From Verrucomicrobiota bacterium (GTDB lineage: Bacteria > Verrucomicrobiota > Verrucomicrobiia > Opitutales > UBA953): DNA of 64,000 nt. Below the pieces are notes generated by a model. That model had not been told where the DNA came from and did no database searches. It saw nothing but the letters and a program-made list of their open reading frames with translations. The number at the start of each line of letters is the position of its first letter. Position 1 is the stretch's first letter. The stretch lies in the NCBI GenBank assembly GCA_026397965.1, contig JAPLTU010000035.1, positions 3,892-67,891 of the forward strand. The letters are read 5' to 3'. Made by a program: the position numbers and the translations under genes. Below are positions 46,704 to 55,556 of the stretch, piece after piece.

Positions 46704-48470
46704 ATGTCTACCCGTCCTCCCAATCCACAGTCCGACTTTATCCGAGGTAAAATCCTTCGCGTTCCCCAGCCGATATCGGCGACCCGGGTCGCCTTTTGGA
46801 AGAGGGTGCGCATCCTCTCAGTCGTGCTCGTTATCGCCGGTTTTAGTGCCTCGATCGGGTGGTTGATGTATAGCGACCGACGGTTTACCCGCCAAACCGA
46901 AGGGATTTTGACGGCCGAAGAGATTAGCCAGTTGCGGGTCCAGTCTCTGGATTACGAAGCCGCTTTTGCCAAGGCCCGCTTGAGTAAGAATAGTTTGGAG
47001 GAAGCGGATATCAAATTACTCGAGCAAGCGCTGCAAACCCAGGAAGATTATGTATCGGCGCGCGGGGCCCTGGGCGCCGATAATTACCGACTCGAAGTAC
47101 TGCGGCATAATCTGCACCTCATTCGCGGCGAGAATTTAAGAATGCGGGCCAATCAAGCGGAGGCTAAGGCTTTGGCTATCGCCAAGACTCAGCCGGAAGA
47201 AGCCATGAAGCTTTTAAGAGTCGCCCTGGAAAGTGAAAACGAAATCAGTAAAAAATGGCTTTTTTCCGGTTTGGTCGATTCGGGTAAAATCGCTCGCTTG
47301 GATACACGCTTGCGTAGCCTGGAGGCCGAGCCGCTCTGGCGGAAAGGCCGTATGCTGGAGAAAGAAGGCGAAGACTTGGAGGCCGCGGGGAAGTTTTCCG
47401 CCGCCGCGGATAAATATAACCAAGCCATCGAATGCGAGACGGAATTTCTCGGACGCTATCGCGATGTCCGCGACACCGAATTCAAGCGAGTCGACCTGCT
47501 TGAAGGGAAACGTGAGACCGCCTTGTCCGGTACCACGATGATTGAAGTGGAGCAGCAGATCAAAACGGCCGAAAAAATGGAGAAGCTCAATCAGTGGCAG
47601 TCGGCCTCTCGAGTATGGAAAGATACCATCGATGCCTTCAACCTGCTTTTAGGCGAATACCCGAAAAGCCGCCACGCCGACCGGACGCGCGAGGCCAAGC
47701 TGGTCGTGCGCATGAATTTCGCCCGGGCCCACGACCAGGTCATGACGGTCTATCAAGGCGTTGAGCAACTCCATCAACAACTTCAAGGGCGGCATGCGCT
47801 TGCCGCCGCTCAGCTCGCGACGACCCATTTAGCCGCCGCCCGGAAGTTAGCGGATGAAAACACCGGGGCATTTTTATCCGAAGACCCGACGCGGCAAGAA
47901 TTAGAGTTTATTGCGAACCGCGAGGCAACACTGAGGGCACTGCTTGCTACGATTGACTTATCGCTTGTGCCGCTCCCGGCGCCGTTTGCCCGCACAAAGA
48001 TTTATCGCCAAGAGGTATCGCAGGGACTCTACGCCTCCCTGATGGACGCCAATCCTAGTGCCCTTCAGCGCGAAGCTCATCCCGTCGAGTCCGTCTCTTA
48101 TGCCGATACCCAAATATTTTGCCAGAAGTTGGGCTGGGCCTTGGGCTCTAAGGTGAGGCTGCCAACCTTGGAGGAATTCCGTGCGGCCGCTGGCGACGTC
48201 AGCAAACTCCCGGCTGGGAATCAGGCTTGGACGTTTGAGAATACCGACGGGGTGAATACGCGCCCCGTAGCCACCTCGCAGGCTAACGTTTTAGGAATTT
48301 ACGATATTTTGGGAAATGTCGAAGAATGGACAAACACCGAAACCGCCGGTGGGCTGGGGCAGGTCGTCGGGGGTAGCGTGACTTCTCCCGCCGCGCCCGG
48401 GCTGGTTGTAAGGAGCGTCAATAAGAGAGAGAAAAGAAGGACCCTGGGCTTTCGCATTATCATAGATTAA
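46704..48470 (+). CDS. Membrane-anchored helical protein with SUMF1-like domain
   Basis: 588 residues: short cytoplasmic N-terminus, one helix at 36-56, a long alpha-helical region with TPR-like or coiled-coil character (about 65-420) and a C-terminal formylglycine-generating-enzyme (SUMF1) domain (RQEVSQGLYASLMDANPSA; HPVESVSYADTQIFCQKLG; SKVRLPTLEEFRAAAGD; LGIYDILGNVEEWTN). The pair of active-site cysteines used by true FGE is not seen; the only Cys in the domain is in IFCQKLG. It is therefore more likely a binding or scaffold protein than an oxidase. Upstream of the CapD-like gene by 90 bases. Confidence 0.8.
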   Translation: MSTRPPNPQSDFIRGKILRVPQPISATRVAFWKRVRILSVVLVIAGFSASIGWLMYSDRRFTRQTEGILTAEEISQLRVQSLDYEAAFAKARLSKNSLEEADIKLLEQALQTQEDYVSARGALGADNYRLEVLRHNLHLIRGENLRMRANQAEAKALAIAKTQPEEAMKLLRVALESENEISKKWLFSGLVDSGKIARLDTRLRSLEAEPLWRKGRMLEKEGEDLEAAGKFSAAADKYNQAIECETEFLGRYRDVRDTEFKRVDLLEGKRETALSGTTMIEVEQQIKTAEKMEKLNQWQSASRVWKDTIDAFNLLLGEYPKSRHADRTREAKLVVRMNFARAHDQVMTVYQGVEQLHQQLQGRHALAAAQLATTHLAAARKLADENTGAFLSEDPTRQELEFIANREATLRALLATIDLSLVPLPAPFARTKIYRQEVSQGLYASLMDANPSALQREAHPVESVSYADTQIFCQKLGWALGSKVRLPTLEEFRAAAGDVSKLPAGNQAWTFENTDGVNTRPVATSQANVLGIYDILGNVEEWTNTETAGGLGQVVGGSVTSPAAPGLVVRSVNKREKRRTLGFRIIID

Positions 48471-48560
48471 GAATGTCTCAAGAATGCCCATGGGTTAATG
48501 AGGGGTGTTAGTTTGACTATATTATAGATAAAAATAACTTTGAGTGATTAATCATCATTT

Positions 48561-50462
48561 ATGCCGACGCCCGTCAGTCCCCTTCAGAGAGTTAGCTTCT
48601 ATGCTGCAATCTACGGAGTCCTCGCGGCTCTTTGCTTATGGTTTGCCTACGAATTCCGCTTTGGCGGCTTTATCGTAGGGAATTTGATTGATGCCCAAAC
48701 CGCCGATCAATTCCTTAATCACCAGCGGCCGTTGGCTTTGTTGTGGATCGTTCCCCTTAAAGTAATCGCCTTGTTCCTGATAGGGCAATTTAGGGGAGTC
48801 TTTTACTATTTCCGCCTGCCTGATGCACTCCGGCTGGTCCTCGCGCTCTTCGTCACTTCGATCGTCATGTTCCTCGCTTCCTCCTTCATCGGGGACGCCG
48901 ACCCCTATGGTGCACTTAAAATCCCGCGGGGTGTGATTCTCACCGACTTCAATCTCTCGCTGGTTATTTTTATCGGCTTCCGGGTCGTTATCCGGACTTT
49001 ACGCGAACGTTTTTTGGGGAAAGATAGCGAAACGCGCGGCACCGTTGAGCGGGTCGCGATTATCGGGGCGGGACAGGCGGGTGAGGAATTAGTGGCGAAT
49101 CTCTTAGCTCGTCGCGGGCACGGTCTTTTGCCGGTCTGTTTCCTCGATGATAATATCCGAAAGCACGGTTTAGATATCCATGGTATCAGAGTGGTCGGCG
49201 GTCCTGAGTTGATTTCAAAAATAAACGAAAAATTCGGAGTTAGCGAAATTATTTTAGCGTTACCGATGACCAGCGCGAAGCGAATCCGGGAGATTAGCAC
49301 GCTGGCAGCGGCCAATAATTTACGCGTCCTGACGGTACCCTCGCTGACGGAACTGGCGGGCGGGAAAGTAAGAGCCACCGACCTCCGGCCGGTCTCCGTT
49401 GAAGACTTATTGGGCCGAGAACCCGCCGTCCTGGATAATAATGCGATTGCTGCGATGATTACTGGTCGGACAGTTTTAGTGACCGGGGCTGGCGGCAGTA
49501 TTGGTCGAGAAATCTGCCACCAGATTGCCACCCGTGGGGCTGCCCGCCTAATTCTGGTCGAACAATGCGAGGTTCTCCTTTTCCAGATCGAGCAAGAACT
49601 CATCGAAAAGGGGCAAGGCGCAATCATCACGCCGCTCATCGGCGATGTGACCGACGCTTCCAGGATGCGGGAAATTTTTAAGCGGTATTGTCCCGCCTTA
49701 GTCTTACATGCCGCCGCCCACAAGCATGTGCCTATGATGGAATCTCAGCCGGGTGAGGCCCTGAAGAATAACGCGCTTGGTACCGCCATGGTGGCGGAGC
49801 TGGCCTCCGAATTTAATGCGGAGCAGTTCGTCCTGATTTCTTCGGATAAGGCCGTTAACCCCACCAACGTGATGGGCGCGACGAAACGGTTGGCTGAAAT
49901 GATTGTGCAAGCGATGCAGGCCCGCCCGGGGAACCTTACAAAATTTTGCGCCGTCCGCTTCGGTAATGTCCTCGGCTCTTCCGGTTCGGTTATCCCATTA
50001 TTTAAAAAACAAATCATGGCAGGAGGACCCGTGACGTTAACCCATCCCGACGTGCAGCGTTATTTCATGACCATCCCAGAGGCGGTCGGGCTGGTCTTGC
50101 AATCTGCGACCTTAGGGCAAAGCGGCGAGATTCTCGTCTTGGAAATGGGCAAACCATTAAAAATTCTCGATGTGGCCAAGCAATTGATAGAGCTCAGCGG
50201 GTTCCGCTCAGGGGTCGATATTGAGATTAAGATTGTCGGCCTCCGACCTGGCGAAAAATTAGTGGAGGAGCTGCATCATGAGGGTGAGGCCTATCAGCCA
50301 ACGTCCCACCCGCGGGTTTATCGATTTGTCACCCCGCCCCCATTGTATGCCCATCTCGCCAAGGTGGTTGACGGGGTGCAGAGGTTGTTAGACCAAGACC
50401 GTAATGCTTGTAAGCAGGGGATAAAGGCACTCGTCCCCGAATACGTACCCTACACCGAATAG
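48561..50462 (+). CDS. CapD/PglF-type nucleoside-diphosphate-sugar dehydratase
   Basis: 633 residues: four N-terminal helices (about 10-120), a CoA-binding-like Rossmann domain ([14 protein letters not shown] near 170) and a C-terminal extended SDR ([16 protein letters not shown] near 310; [20 protein letters not shown] near 427). The usual catalytic Tyr of the YxxxK is Met here, as in the PglF/CapD subgroup of UDP-GlcNAc 4,6-dehydratases. Likely makes a UDP-4-keto-6-deoxy sugar for surface polysaccharide or glycan. No other glycan genes are adjacent. Preceded by an AT-rich 90-base gap. Confidence 0.9.
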   Translation: MPTPVSPLQRVSFYAAIYGVLAALCLWFAYEFRFGGFIVGNLIDAQTADQFLNHQRPLALLWIVPLKVIALFLIGQFRGVFYYFRLPDALRLVLALFVTSIVMFLASSFIGDADPYGALKIPRGVILTDFNLSLVIFIGFRVVIRTLRERFLGKDSETRGTVERVAIIGAGQAGEELVANLLARRGHGLLPVCFLDDNIRKHGLDIHGIRVVGGPELISKINEKFGVSEIILALPMTSAKRIREISTLAAANNLRVLTVPSLTELAGGKVRATDLRPVSVEDLLGREPAVLDNNAIAAMITGRTVLVTGAGGSIGREICHQIATRGAARLILVEQCEVLLFQIEQELIEKGQGAIITPLIGDVTDASRMREIFKRYCPALVLHAAAHKHVPMMESQPGEALKNNALGTAMVAELASEFNAEQFVLISSDKAVNPTNVMGATKRLAEMIVQAMQARPGNLTKFCAVRFGNVLGSSGSVIPLFKKQIMAGGPVTLTHPDVQRYFMTIPEAVGLVLQSATLGQSGEILVLEMGKPLKILDVAKQLIELSGFRSGVDIEIKIVGLRPGEKLVEELHHEGEAYQPTSHPRVYRFVTPPPLYAHLAKVVDGVQRLLDQDRNACKQGIKALVPEYVPYTE

Positions 50463-50485
50463 ATTTTAAGGTTCGGGCTTCACAG

Positions 50486-51037
50486 ATGAGCCGAGAGTTG
50501 CACGCTAAAGCCATGGCTCGCTCATCTTCTTCCAGCCCGCAGGTAGGCATTATCATGGGTTCGCAGTCAGACTGGGAGACGATGGTCAACGCGGCTGACA
50601 CGCTCAAGCGCCTCGGTATTTCTTTTGAAACCGAAGTGGTGAGCGCCCACCGAACGCCGATGAAGTTGAAAGATTACGCTCTGGCCGCCCGTCGTCGGGG
50701 GCTAAAGGTCATCATCGCTGGCGCCGGTGGCGCCGCCCATTTGCCCGGCATGGTCGCGGCGATGACTTCTCTGCCCGTCTTAGGCGTACCTGTGCAGTCC
50801 AAATCCTTGGATGGCATCGATTCGTTACTCTCCATCGTCCAGATGCCCGCTGGGGTACCAGTGCATACTTTCGCCATCGGCCGGGCCGGTGCCATTAACG
50901 CCGCCCTGGGCGCCGCCGCCATCTTAGCCCTCTCCGACTTAAAGATCGCCGTGAAGCTCGATCATTATCGCGCCGAACAAACGAAAGCGGTCTTGGCTAA
51001 TCCGCAGCCTGGAAAAAAGGGCGTAAAGAAACGCTAA
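50486..51037 (+). CDS. purE: N5-carboxyaminoimidazole ribonucleotide mutase
   Basis: Class I PurE, 183 residues, converting N5-CAIR to CAIR. Core motifs: [32 protein letters not shown] and GVPVQS. An ATG at 50513 ([12 protein letters not shown]) would remove nine residues and is equally likely. purK follows after three bases, as expected because PurK makes its substrate. Confidence 0.95.
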   Translation: MSRELHAKAMARSSSSSPQVGIIMGSQSDWETMVNAADTLKRLGISFETEVVSAHRTPMKLKDYALAARRRGLKVIIAGAGGAAHLPGMVAAMTSLPVLGVPVQSKSLDGIDSLLSIVQMPAGVPVHTFAIGRAGAINAALGAAAILALSDLKIAVKLDHYRAEQTKAVLANPQPGKKGVKKR

Positions 51038-51040
51038 GCC

Positions 51041-52174
51041 ATGGAGCGGCCATTATTACCCGGCGGTACGGTGGGGATTTTAGGCGGCGGACAGCTCGGC
51101 CGGATGTCCGCCTTGGCAGCCCGTCGTCTGGGTTATAAGGTGCGTACTTTTGACCCGTCGGCGAGTGCTTGCGCCGCTGGCGTAGCGGATGAGCATATCA
51201 CGGCGGAATGGAATGACATCGCGGCGTTGCAACGTTTTGCGTCGGGTTGTGGCCGGATCACTTTGGAATTCGAAAATATTCCGCCGGCAACTGTCGAGCT
51301 TCTCTCCAAATCAGTTCCGTGCCACCCCTCGGCTAACGTGCTGGCGATTTGTCAGAATCGTCGCCGCGAAAAGGAATTTCTCCGCGCCTCTGGTATCCCT
51401 TGCGCGAACTTCGCCGTGGTGTCGTCGCTCACAGAACTTCAGGCCGCCGTGAAGACCGTCGGTTTTCCCTGCGTACTGAAGACCGCTGATTTCGGCTATG
51501 ATGGCAAAGGTCAGTTCAAATTGCCCACCGAGGCTGCCGACCTTAAGGAAGCGTGGGATAAAATCGGCGGAGCGGTCGGCGTCCTCGAAGCGTGGGTACC
51601 ATTCCAACTGGAGATCTCCGTGCTCGTCGCCCGCACGGTCGATGGTCGTACCGCCGTCTATGACCCTGCGGAGAATATTCATCGCAATCACATCTTACAC
51701 CTATCGATTTCTCCAGCTCGCATCAGTGAGAGCACGAGCAACGAAGCCAAATCTTTGGCCGTGAGCATCGCCGAGAAGATCGACCTCGTGGGGCTGCTCG
51801 CCGTGGAGATGTTCGTGAAGGACGGGCGGATTATCGTGAACGAACTCGCCCCCCGCCCACATAACAGCGGCCACCAGACTTTTGACGCCCATCAGACGAG
51901 TCAGTTCGAGCAACATATCCGGGCGGTGTGCGGCTTGCCGCTCGGCGGGACCAAACCATTCGTTCCTTCCGCGATGGTGAACCTGCTTGGCGATCTCTGG
52001 CGCGGCGGCCAAGAGCCCGACTGGACCAAGGTCCTTGCCGATCCGTCCGCAAAACTTCATCTTTACGACAAGGGCAAGGCTGCCCCAGGCCGCAAGATGG
52101 GTCATATCACCGTTACGTCTTCGACGCTCGAAGAAGCGATTCGCCGAGCCGAGGCCCTGCACGCCGCGCTCTGA
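51041..52174 (+). CDS. purK: N5-carboxyaminoimidazole ribonucleotide synthase
   Basis: An ATP-grasp enzyme of 377 residues that carboxylates AIR with bicarbonate. It has GILGGGQLGRMSALAA at the N-terminus, ATP-binding VLKTADFGYDGKGQ, and the metal-binding VNELAPRPHNSGHQT. It is cotranscribed with purE (three-base gap). It ends directly against the convergent small membrane-protein gene, leaving no intergenic base. Confidence 0.95.
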   Translation: MERPLLPGGTVGILGGGQLGRMSALAARRLGYKVRTFDPSASACAAGVADEHITAEWNDIAALQRFASGCGRITLEFENIPPATVELLSKSVPCHPSANVLAICQNRRREKEFLRASGIPCANFAVVSSLTELQAAVKTVGFPCVLKTADFGYDGKGQFKLPTEAADLKEAWDKIGGAVGVLEAWVPFQLEISVLVARTVDGRTAVYDPAENIHRNHILHLSISPARISESTSNEAKSLAVSIAEKIDLVGLLAVEMFVKDGRIIVNELAPRPHNSGHQTFDAHQTSQFEQHIRAVCGLPLGGTKPFVPSAMVNLLGDLWRGGQEPDWTKVLADPSAKLHLYDKGKAAPGRKMGHITVTSSTLEEAIRRAEALHAAL

Positions 52175-52627
52175 TCAGTCGAGCAACTCGGGCTTACGGC
52201 TGAAGAGCTCGAGCGGAATTTGGCCCAAGCTCAGGAACAGCAGGATGGCCTGGAAGACAGGAATCTTCGCCTTCATGTGCGCGGCCTGCGCAATGTAATT
52301 TTTAGCCATCACTTCAGAAATCATTGCGAAGGCAAAAATCACCGAGGTGACGCAAAGAATGGCAAATAAAATATTCCAGGTTTTGCGGTCGGCGATGGCA
52401 CGCCAAGGAAGAAACAGCAGGCCGGCGTAAGCGACCAAGAACCATGATTCGACGCGGAGCGCGATGGGAAAAGTCACCGCCGCCGGATGCCATCGCGGTG
52501 CAAGATGGAGCGGACCGAGCACGATACCACCGACCAGTTCATTAATCCCGAGCCCTAAGCAAAGAGCGCCGAAGAGCAGAGCAATCAAGCGGGCGTAGCG
52601 GATTCTTTGGGTGGCGGTATCATTCAT
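52175..52627 (-). CDS. Four-helix membrane protein, unknown
   Basis: Not recognised. 150 residues with four hydrophobic stretches (about 12-37, 62-78, 86-105 and 125-142); a loop around residues 38-55 (GPLHLAPRWHPAAVTFP) is His/Pro-rich. ATG at 52627. It lies 40 bases after prmA on the same strand. No catalytic motif visible. Confidence 0.65.
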   Translation of the reverse strand: MNDTATQRIRYARLIALLFGALCLGLGINELVGGIVLGPLHLAPRWHPAAVTFPIALRVESWFLVAYAGLLFLPWRAIADRKTWNILFAILCVTSVIFAFAMISEVMAKNYIAQAAHMKAKIPVFQAILLFLSLGQIPLELFSRKPELLD

Positions 52628-52667
52628 GACGAAGAGAGAAGAGGGAAGAGCGGTGATGGCAAGCGCC

Positions 52668-53555
52668 TCAGAGCGGACGGAATACCGCGACGTCGCTCCA
52701 TTCGCCCATGATGCGACCGTCAGATTTCATGCCTTCACCCCAGGCCTCGCGACCTTTGGCCTCAAAGTGAGCGCGGACAGAATCCTGTTCCTTGGCTAAG
52801 ATGCCACTCAATGCGAGGACGCCGCCGGGACTGACTGAAGCGATGAGGTTATCCGCATAGATGCAGAGGACGTCGCTGATAATATTCGCTAAGACGACAT
52901 CCGCTTGGCCGGTAAGTTTAAAGCCTTCCTCTAAGCCCGCATGATGGAAAGCGACGGTATCATCGACGATGCCGTTGTCTTTGCGATTCGCGATACTGAC
53001 GCGCACCGATTCTGGGTCACGGTCGAAGCCGGCGATGCGACCACAACCAAGTTTAGCCGCGGAGAGTGCGAGGATGCCCGATCCGCAACCCGCATCCGTT
53101 ACGGATACTTTGGCGGCGGCATGGGATTCAAGAAAATCCATGAGTCGGATGGCGCAGAGGCGCGTTGTGGGGTGGTCTCCGGTTCCAAACGCTAATCCTG
53201 CGTCGAACCAGATGACGGCCGCGCCGGCTGGCACGGCATATTGTCCGCGCATCCAGGCGGGTACCCAGTGCAGCCGACCATAATCCCAAGGCTTGAGATG
53301 TTCTTTGTAGGCCTCCTTCCAGTCCTTGTCGGCGAGAACGGTTTCTTCGTAACTTTCCGGGAGCTTCTTGAATGCCTTGCGCAGGCCGACCCAAGCCTCG
53401 TCGGCTTCGGCTTTGGTTTCGAAATACCCCATGACAAAATGCGGCTTCCCCGGGCCTTCATGGAAAAGCATCCAAGACGACCGCGTTAATTCGCAGAAAT
53501 GATCCTCCAAGGGTTGTACCATATCCTCATGGATGGGGGAGCGAAGTTCGATCAT
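52668..53555 (-). CDS. prmA: Ribosomal protein L11 methyltransferase-like
   Basis: 295 residues; N-terminal recognition domain (KDWKEAYKEHLKPWDYG, AVIWFDAGLAFGTGDHPTTRLC) and a SAM-binding Rossmann methyltransferase (VTDAGCGSGILALSAAKLG; VVLANIISDVL). The GTGDHPTT and NIIS motifs are characteristic of PrmA, which trimethylates L11. ATG overlaps the purN stop (ATGA). Confidence 0.9.
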   Translation of the reverse strand: MIELRSPIHEDMVQPLEDHFCELTRSSWMLFHEGPGKPHFVMGYFETKAEADEAWVGLRKAFKKLPESYEETVLADKDWKEAYKEHLKPWDYGRLHWVPAWMRGQYAVPAGAAVIWFDAGLAFGTGDHPTTRLCAIRLMDFLESHAAAKVSVTDAGCGSGILALSAAKLGCGRIAGFDRDPESVRVSIANRKDNGIVDDTVAFHHAGLEEGFKLTGQADVVLANIISDVLCIYADNLIASVSPGGVLALSGILAKEQDSVRAHFEAKGREAWGEGMKSDGRIMGEWSDVAVFRPL

Positions 53556-54133
53556 CGGGACAAGCTTTGGCTTAACTGGGCAATCACGGCTGGCAGAAGC
53601 GCGTGTTCCGCCGCATGGATTTTTTGGGAAAAAGTTTCAAGAGTATCTCCAGATTCACGGCCTACCCGACTTTGTCCAAGATGAGCTCCCCCATCGATGT
53701 CGGCATTGACCCAATGAACAGTACAGCCGCTTTCATTAACGCCGGCTGTCCAGGCTTGGCCGATAGCGTCCAGTCCGGGGAAGGCCGGAAGCAGGCTGGG
53801 GTGCAGATTGATCATCCGGCCTGCGAAGGCCTCAAGGAGAGGGGCCTTGATGACCCGCATGAAGCCCGCGAGAACAACCAAATCGACGCGAGCCGCGATT
53901 AAAGCCTCGGCCCAGGCTTGCTCGCGTTCAGGCGAGAATTTTGTTTTAAAAGAGCCGGTATCGAGGAATTGGGCCGGGACGCCAAACCTTGGTCCGAGCT
54001 CCAGCATCTTGGCGGTGGGGTTGTCGCAATAGATGCCCACGACTTTGGCCTGACCCAGCCGGCCCTCCGCTTGGGCGCGAAGGACGGCTTCGGCATTAGA
54101 GCCGCGACCAGAGCCAAGAAGGGCAACGCGCAT
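53552..54133 (-). CDS. purN: Phosphoribosylglycinamide formyltransferase
   Basis: Transfers formyl from 10-formyl-THF to GAR in purine synthesis. 193 residues with GSGRGSNAEAVL, INLHPSLLPAFPG (Asn/His) and the catalytic Asp region VNADIDGGAHLGQ. Divergent from the namZ-like gene; its stop overlaps the prmA start. Confidence 0.93.
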   Translation of the reverse strand: MRVALLGSGRGSNAEAVLRAQAEGRLGQAKVVGIYCDNPTAKMLELGPRFGVPAQFLDTGSFKTKFSPEREQAWAEALIAARVDLVVLAGFMRVIKAPLLEAFAGRMINLHPSLLPAFPGLDAIGQAWTAGVNESGCTVHWVNADIDGGAHLGQSRVGRESGDTLETFSQKIHAAEHALLPAVIAQLSQSLSR

Positions 54134-54263
54134 GCCAGCAAGGTGTCGGCTGGGGCTTAGGCTGCAAATGGATTTTCCAAACGCATCGGCCGGGCCGACG
54201 AAATCATAAATCTACCTTTGAACCCGGCAGGAAAGTAAAGAGAGTGGGTTGCCTATTTATCTT

Positions 54264-55556
54264 ATGGATCGTCGAGAGTTTCTTCACCTGACCGCCTTGA
54301 GCACGATGGGTGCCGCTTTGATTCCCGGCTGCGCCGCCGGACCAATCGCGCCGACGAATAATAATCCCGTGATTTCTGGCGGACGCGTCCAGCTCGGCAT
54401 CGATGCCCTGGAGGCGGACGGTTTTGCCTCCCTTCGCGGTGTCCGTTGCGGTTTGGTGACCCACCGGGCGGGCGTGAATGGCAATGGCCTTCGCACGGTC
54501 GATGTTCTCGCCCGTGCCCCTGGTGTTCGCTTGACGAAATTATTCGGCCCCGAGCACGGCATTGACGGCAACGCTGCCGCCGAAGTCGTCGTGAAGAATG
54601 CGAAGGACGCCCGAACTGGGCTGCCGATTTATTCTCTTTACGGCGCGACGCGCCGGCCGACGCCGGAAATGCTCGATGGGCTGGATGCCATCGTGATTGA
54701 TTTTCAAGACGTCGGGTCACGCTCGTATACTTACATTAGTTGCATGCGCTACGTCATCGAAGCGTGCTTCGCGCTGGAGCGGCCGATTCGGGTCATTGTG
54801 CTTGATCGACCCAACCCCTTAGGGGGAGAAAAAGTTGATGGTCCGTTTCTTGATCGCAAATGGAAGAGCTACGTCGGTGCTTACGAAACGCCTTATGTGC
54901 ATGGGTTGACTATCGGAGAGATCGCCAAGTGGGCCGTGGCCACTCCAGGCATTCTGGAACTCGATGATGCCCACCGCTGCCGTGGCGTCTTGGAGGTCAT
55001 TACGATGCGAGGCTGGCGTCGTTCGATGACCTGGAATCTTACCGGATTAAATTGGACGCCGACTTCTCCACGTATTCCGACCGCCCAAGCCGCTTTGGGT
55101 TATGCGATGGTCGGCCTCGGCTGCATCGTCGGTGATTTCAGCCATTCATTCGGGGATCAGATGCACTTCCGGTTTATCAAATATGCTCGTCGCCATGCCG
55201 CCGATCTCGTCGCGGCTTTAGGCAATACGGTGCCCGGCCTGACGCTTGAACCCAAAGTGATGCCCGACGGCACGCAGGGAGTCTATCTGGCCGTGAACGA
55301 TTGGGGCAAGTTGCGGCCGACTGCTATATCACTGCACATGATGCAGCAGGCCGCGCTTTGGGACCCGAACAACCCGTTTGCGCGCGTCACCAAGACCGAA
55401 CGCGATTTGTTCATCAAGCACGTCGGCAGCGAAGCCTTCTTCGAAGAATTACGCTTGCGGGGTGGCAAGGTCGATCTCGGGCGCTGGATGGCGCAATGGA
55501 ATGCCGACGCCGAAGCGTTTCGTGCGCGTACGTCAGCGCACCGACTCTACGCCTGA
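54264..55556 (+). CDS. DUF1343 family protein, NamZ-like exo-muramidase
   Basis: 430 residues with a Tat-like N-terminus (MDRREFLHLTALSTMGAALIPGC) whose Cys could be lipidated. The DUF1343 core carries GLVTHRAGVN, LFGPEHGIDG, YSLYGATRRPTPEMLDGLDAIVIDFQDVGSRSYTY and LDRPNPLGG. Characterised members (NamZ, family GH171) release N-acetylmuramic acid from peptidoglycan chains. Likely acts in the periplasm on wall turnover products. ATG at 54264 preferred over an in-frame TTG at 54249. Confidence 0.88.
   Translation: MDRREFLHLTALSTMGAALIPGCAAGPIAPTNNNPVISGGRVQLGIDALEADGFASLRGVRCGLVTHRAGVNGNGLRTVDVLARAPGVRLTKLFGPEHGIDGNAAAEVVVKNAKDARTGLPIYSLYGATRRPTPEMLDGLDAIVIDFQDVGSRSYTYISCMRYVIEACFALERPIRVIVLDRPNPLGGEKVDGPFLDRKWKSYVGAYETPYVHGLTIGEIAKWAVATPGILELDDAHRCRGVLEVITMRGWRRSMTWNLTGLNWTPTSPRIPTAQAALGYAMVGLGCIVGDFSHSFGDQMHFRFIKYARRHAADLVAALGNTVPGLTLEPKVMPDGTQGVYLAVNDWGKLRPTAISLHMMQQAALWDPNNPFARVTKTERDLFIKHVGSEAFFEELRLRGGKVDLGRWMAQWNADAEAFRARTSAHRLYA

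Noticed and set aside
46704-48470. Calling the SUMF1-like protein a sulfatase-activating enzyme
   Set aside because: The active-site cysteine pair is missing and no sulfatase gene is nearby.
48905-49723. 272-codon minus-strand frame opposite the CapD-like gene
   Set aside because: Low-complexity Arg/Ser-rich antisense frame; the plus-strand protein is unmistakable.
53228-53246. TGGCAC...TTGTC in prmA as a sigma-54 promoter
   Set aside because: Spacer is one base too long, the -12 GC is missing, and it lies inside a coding region.
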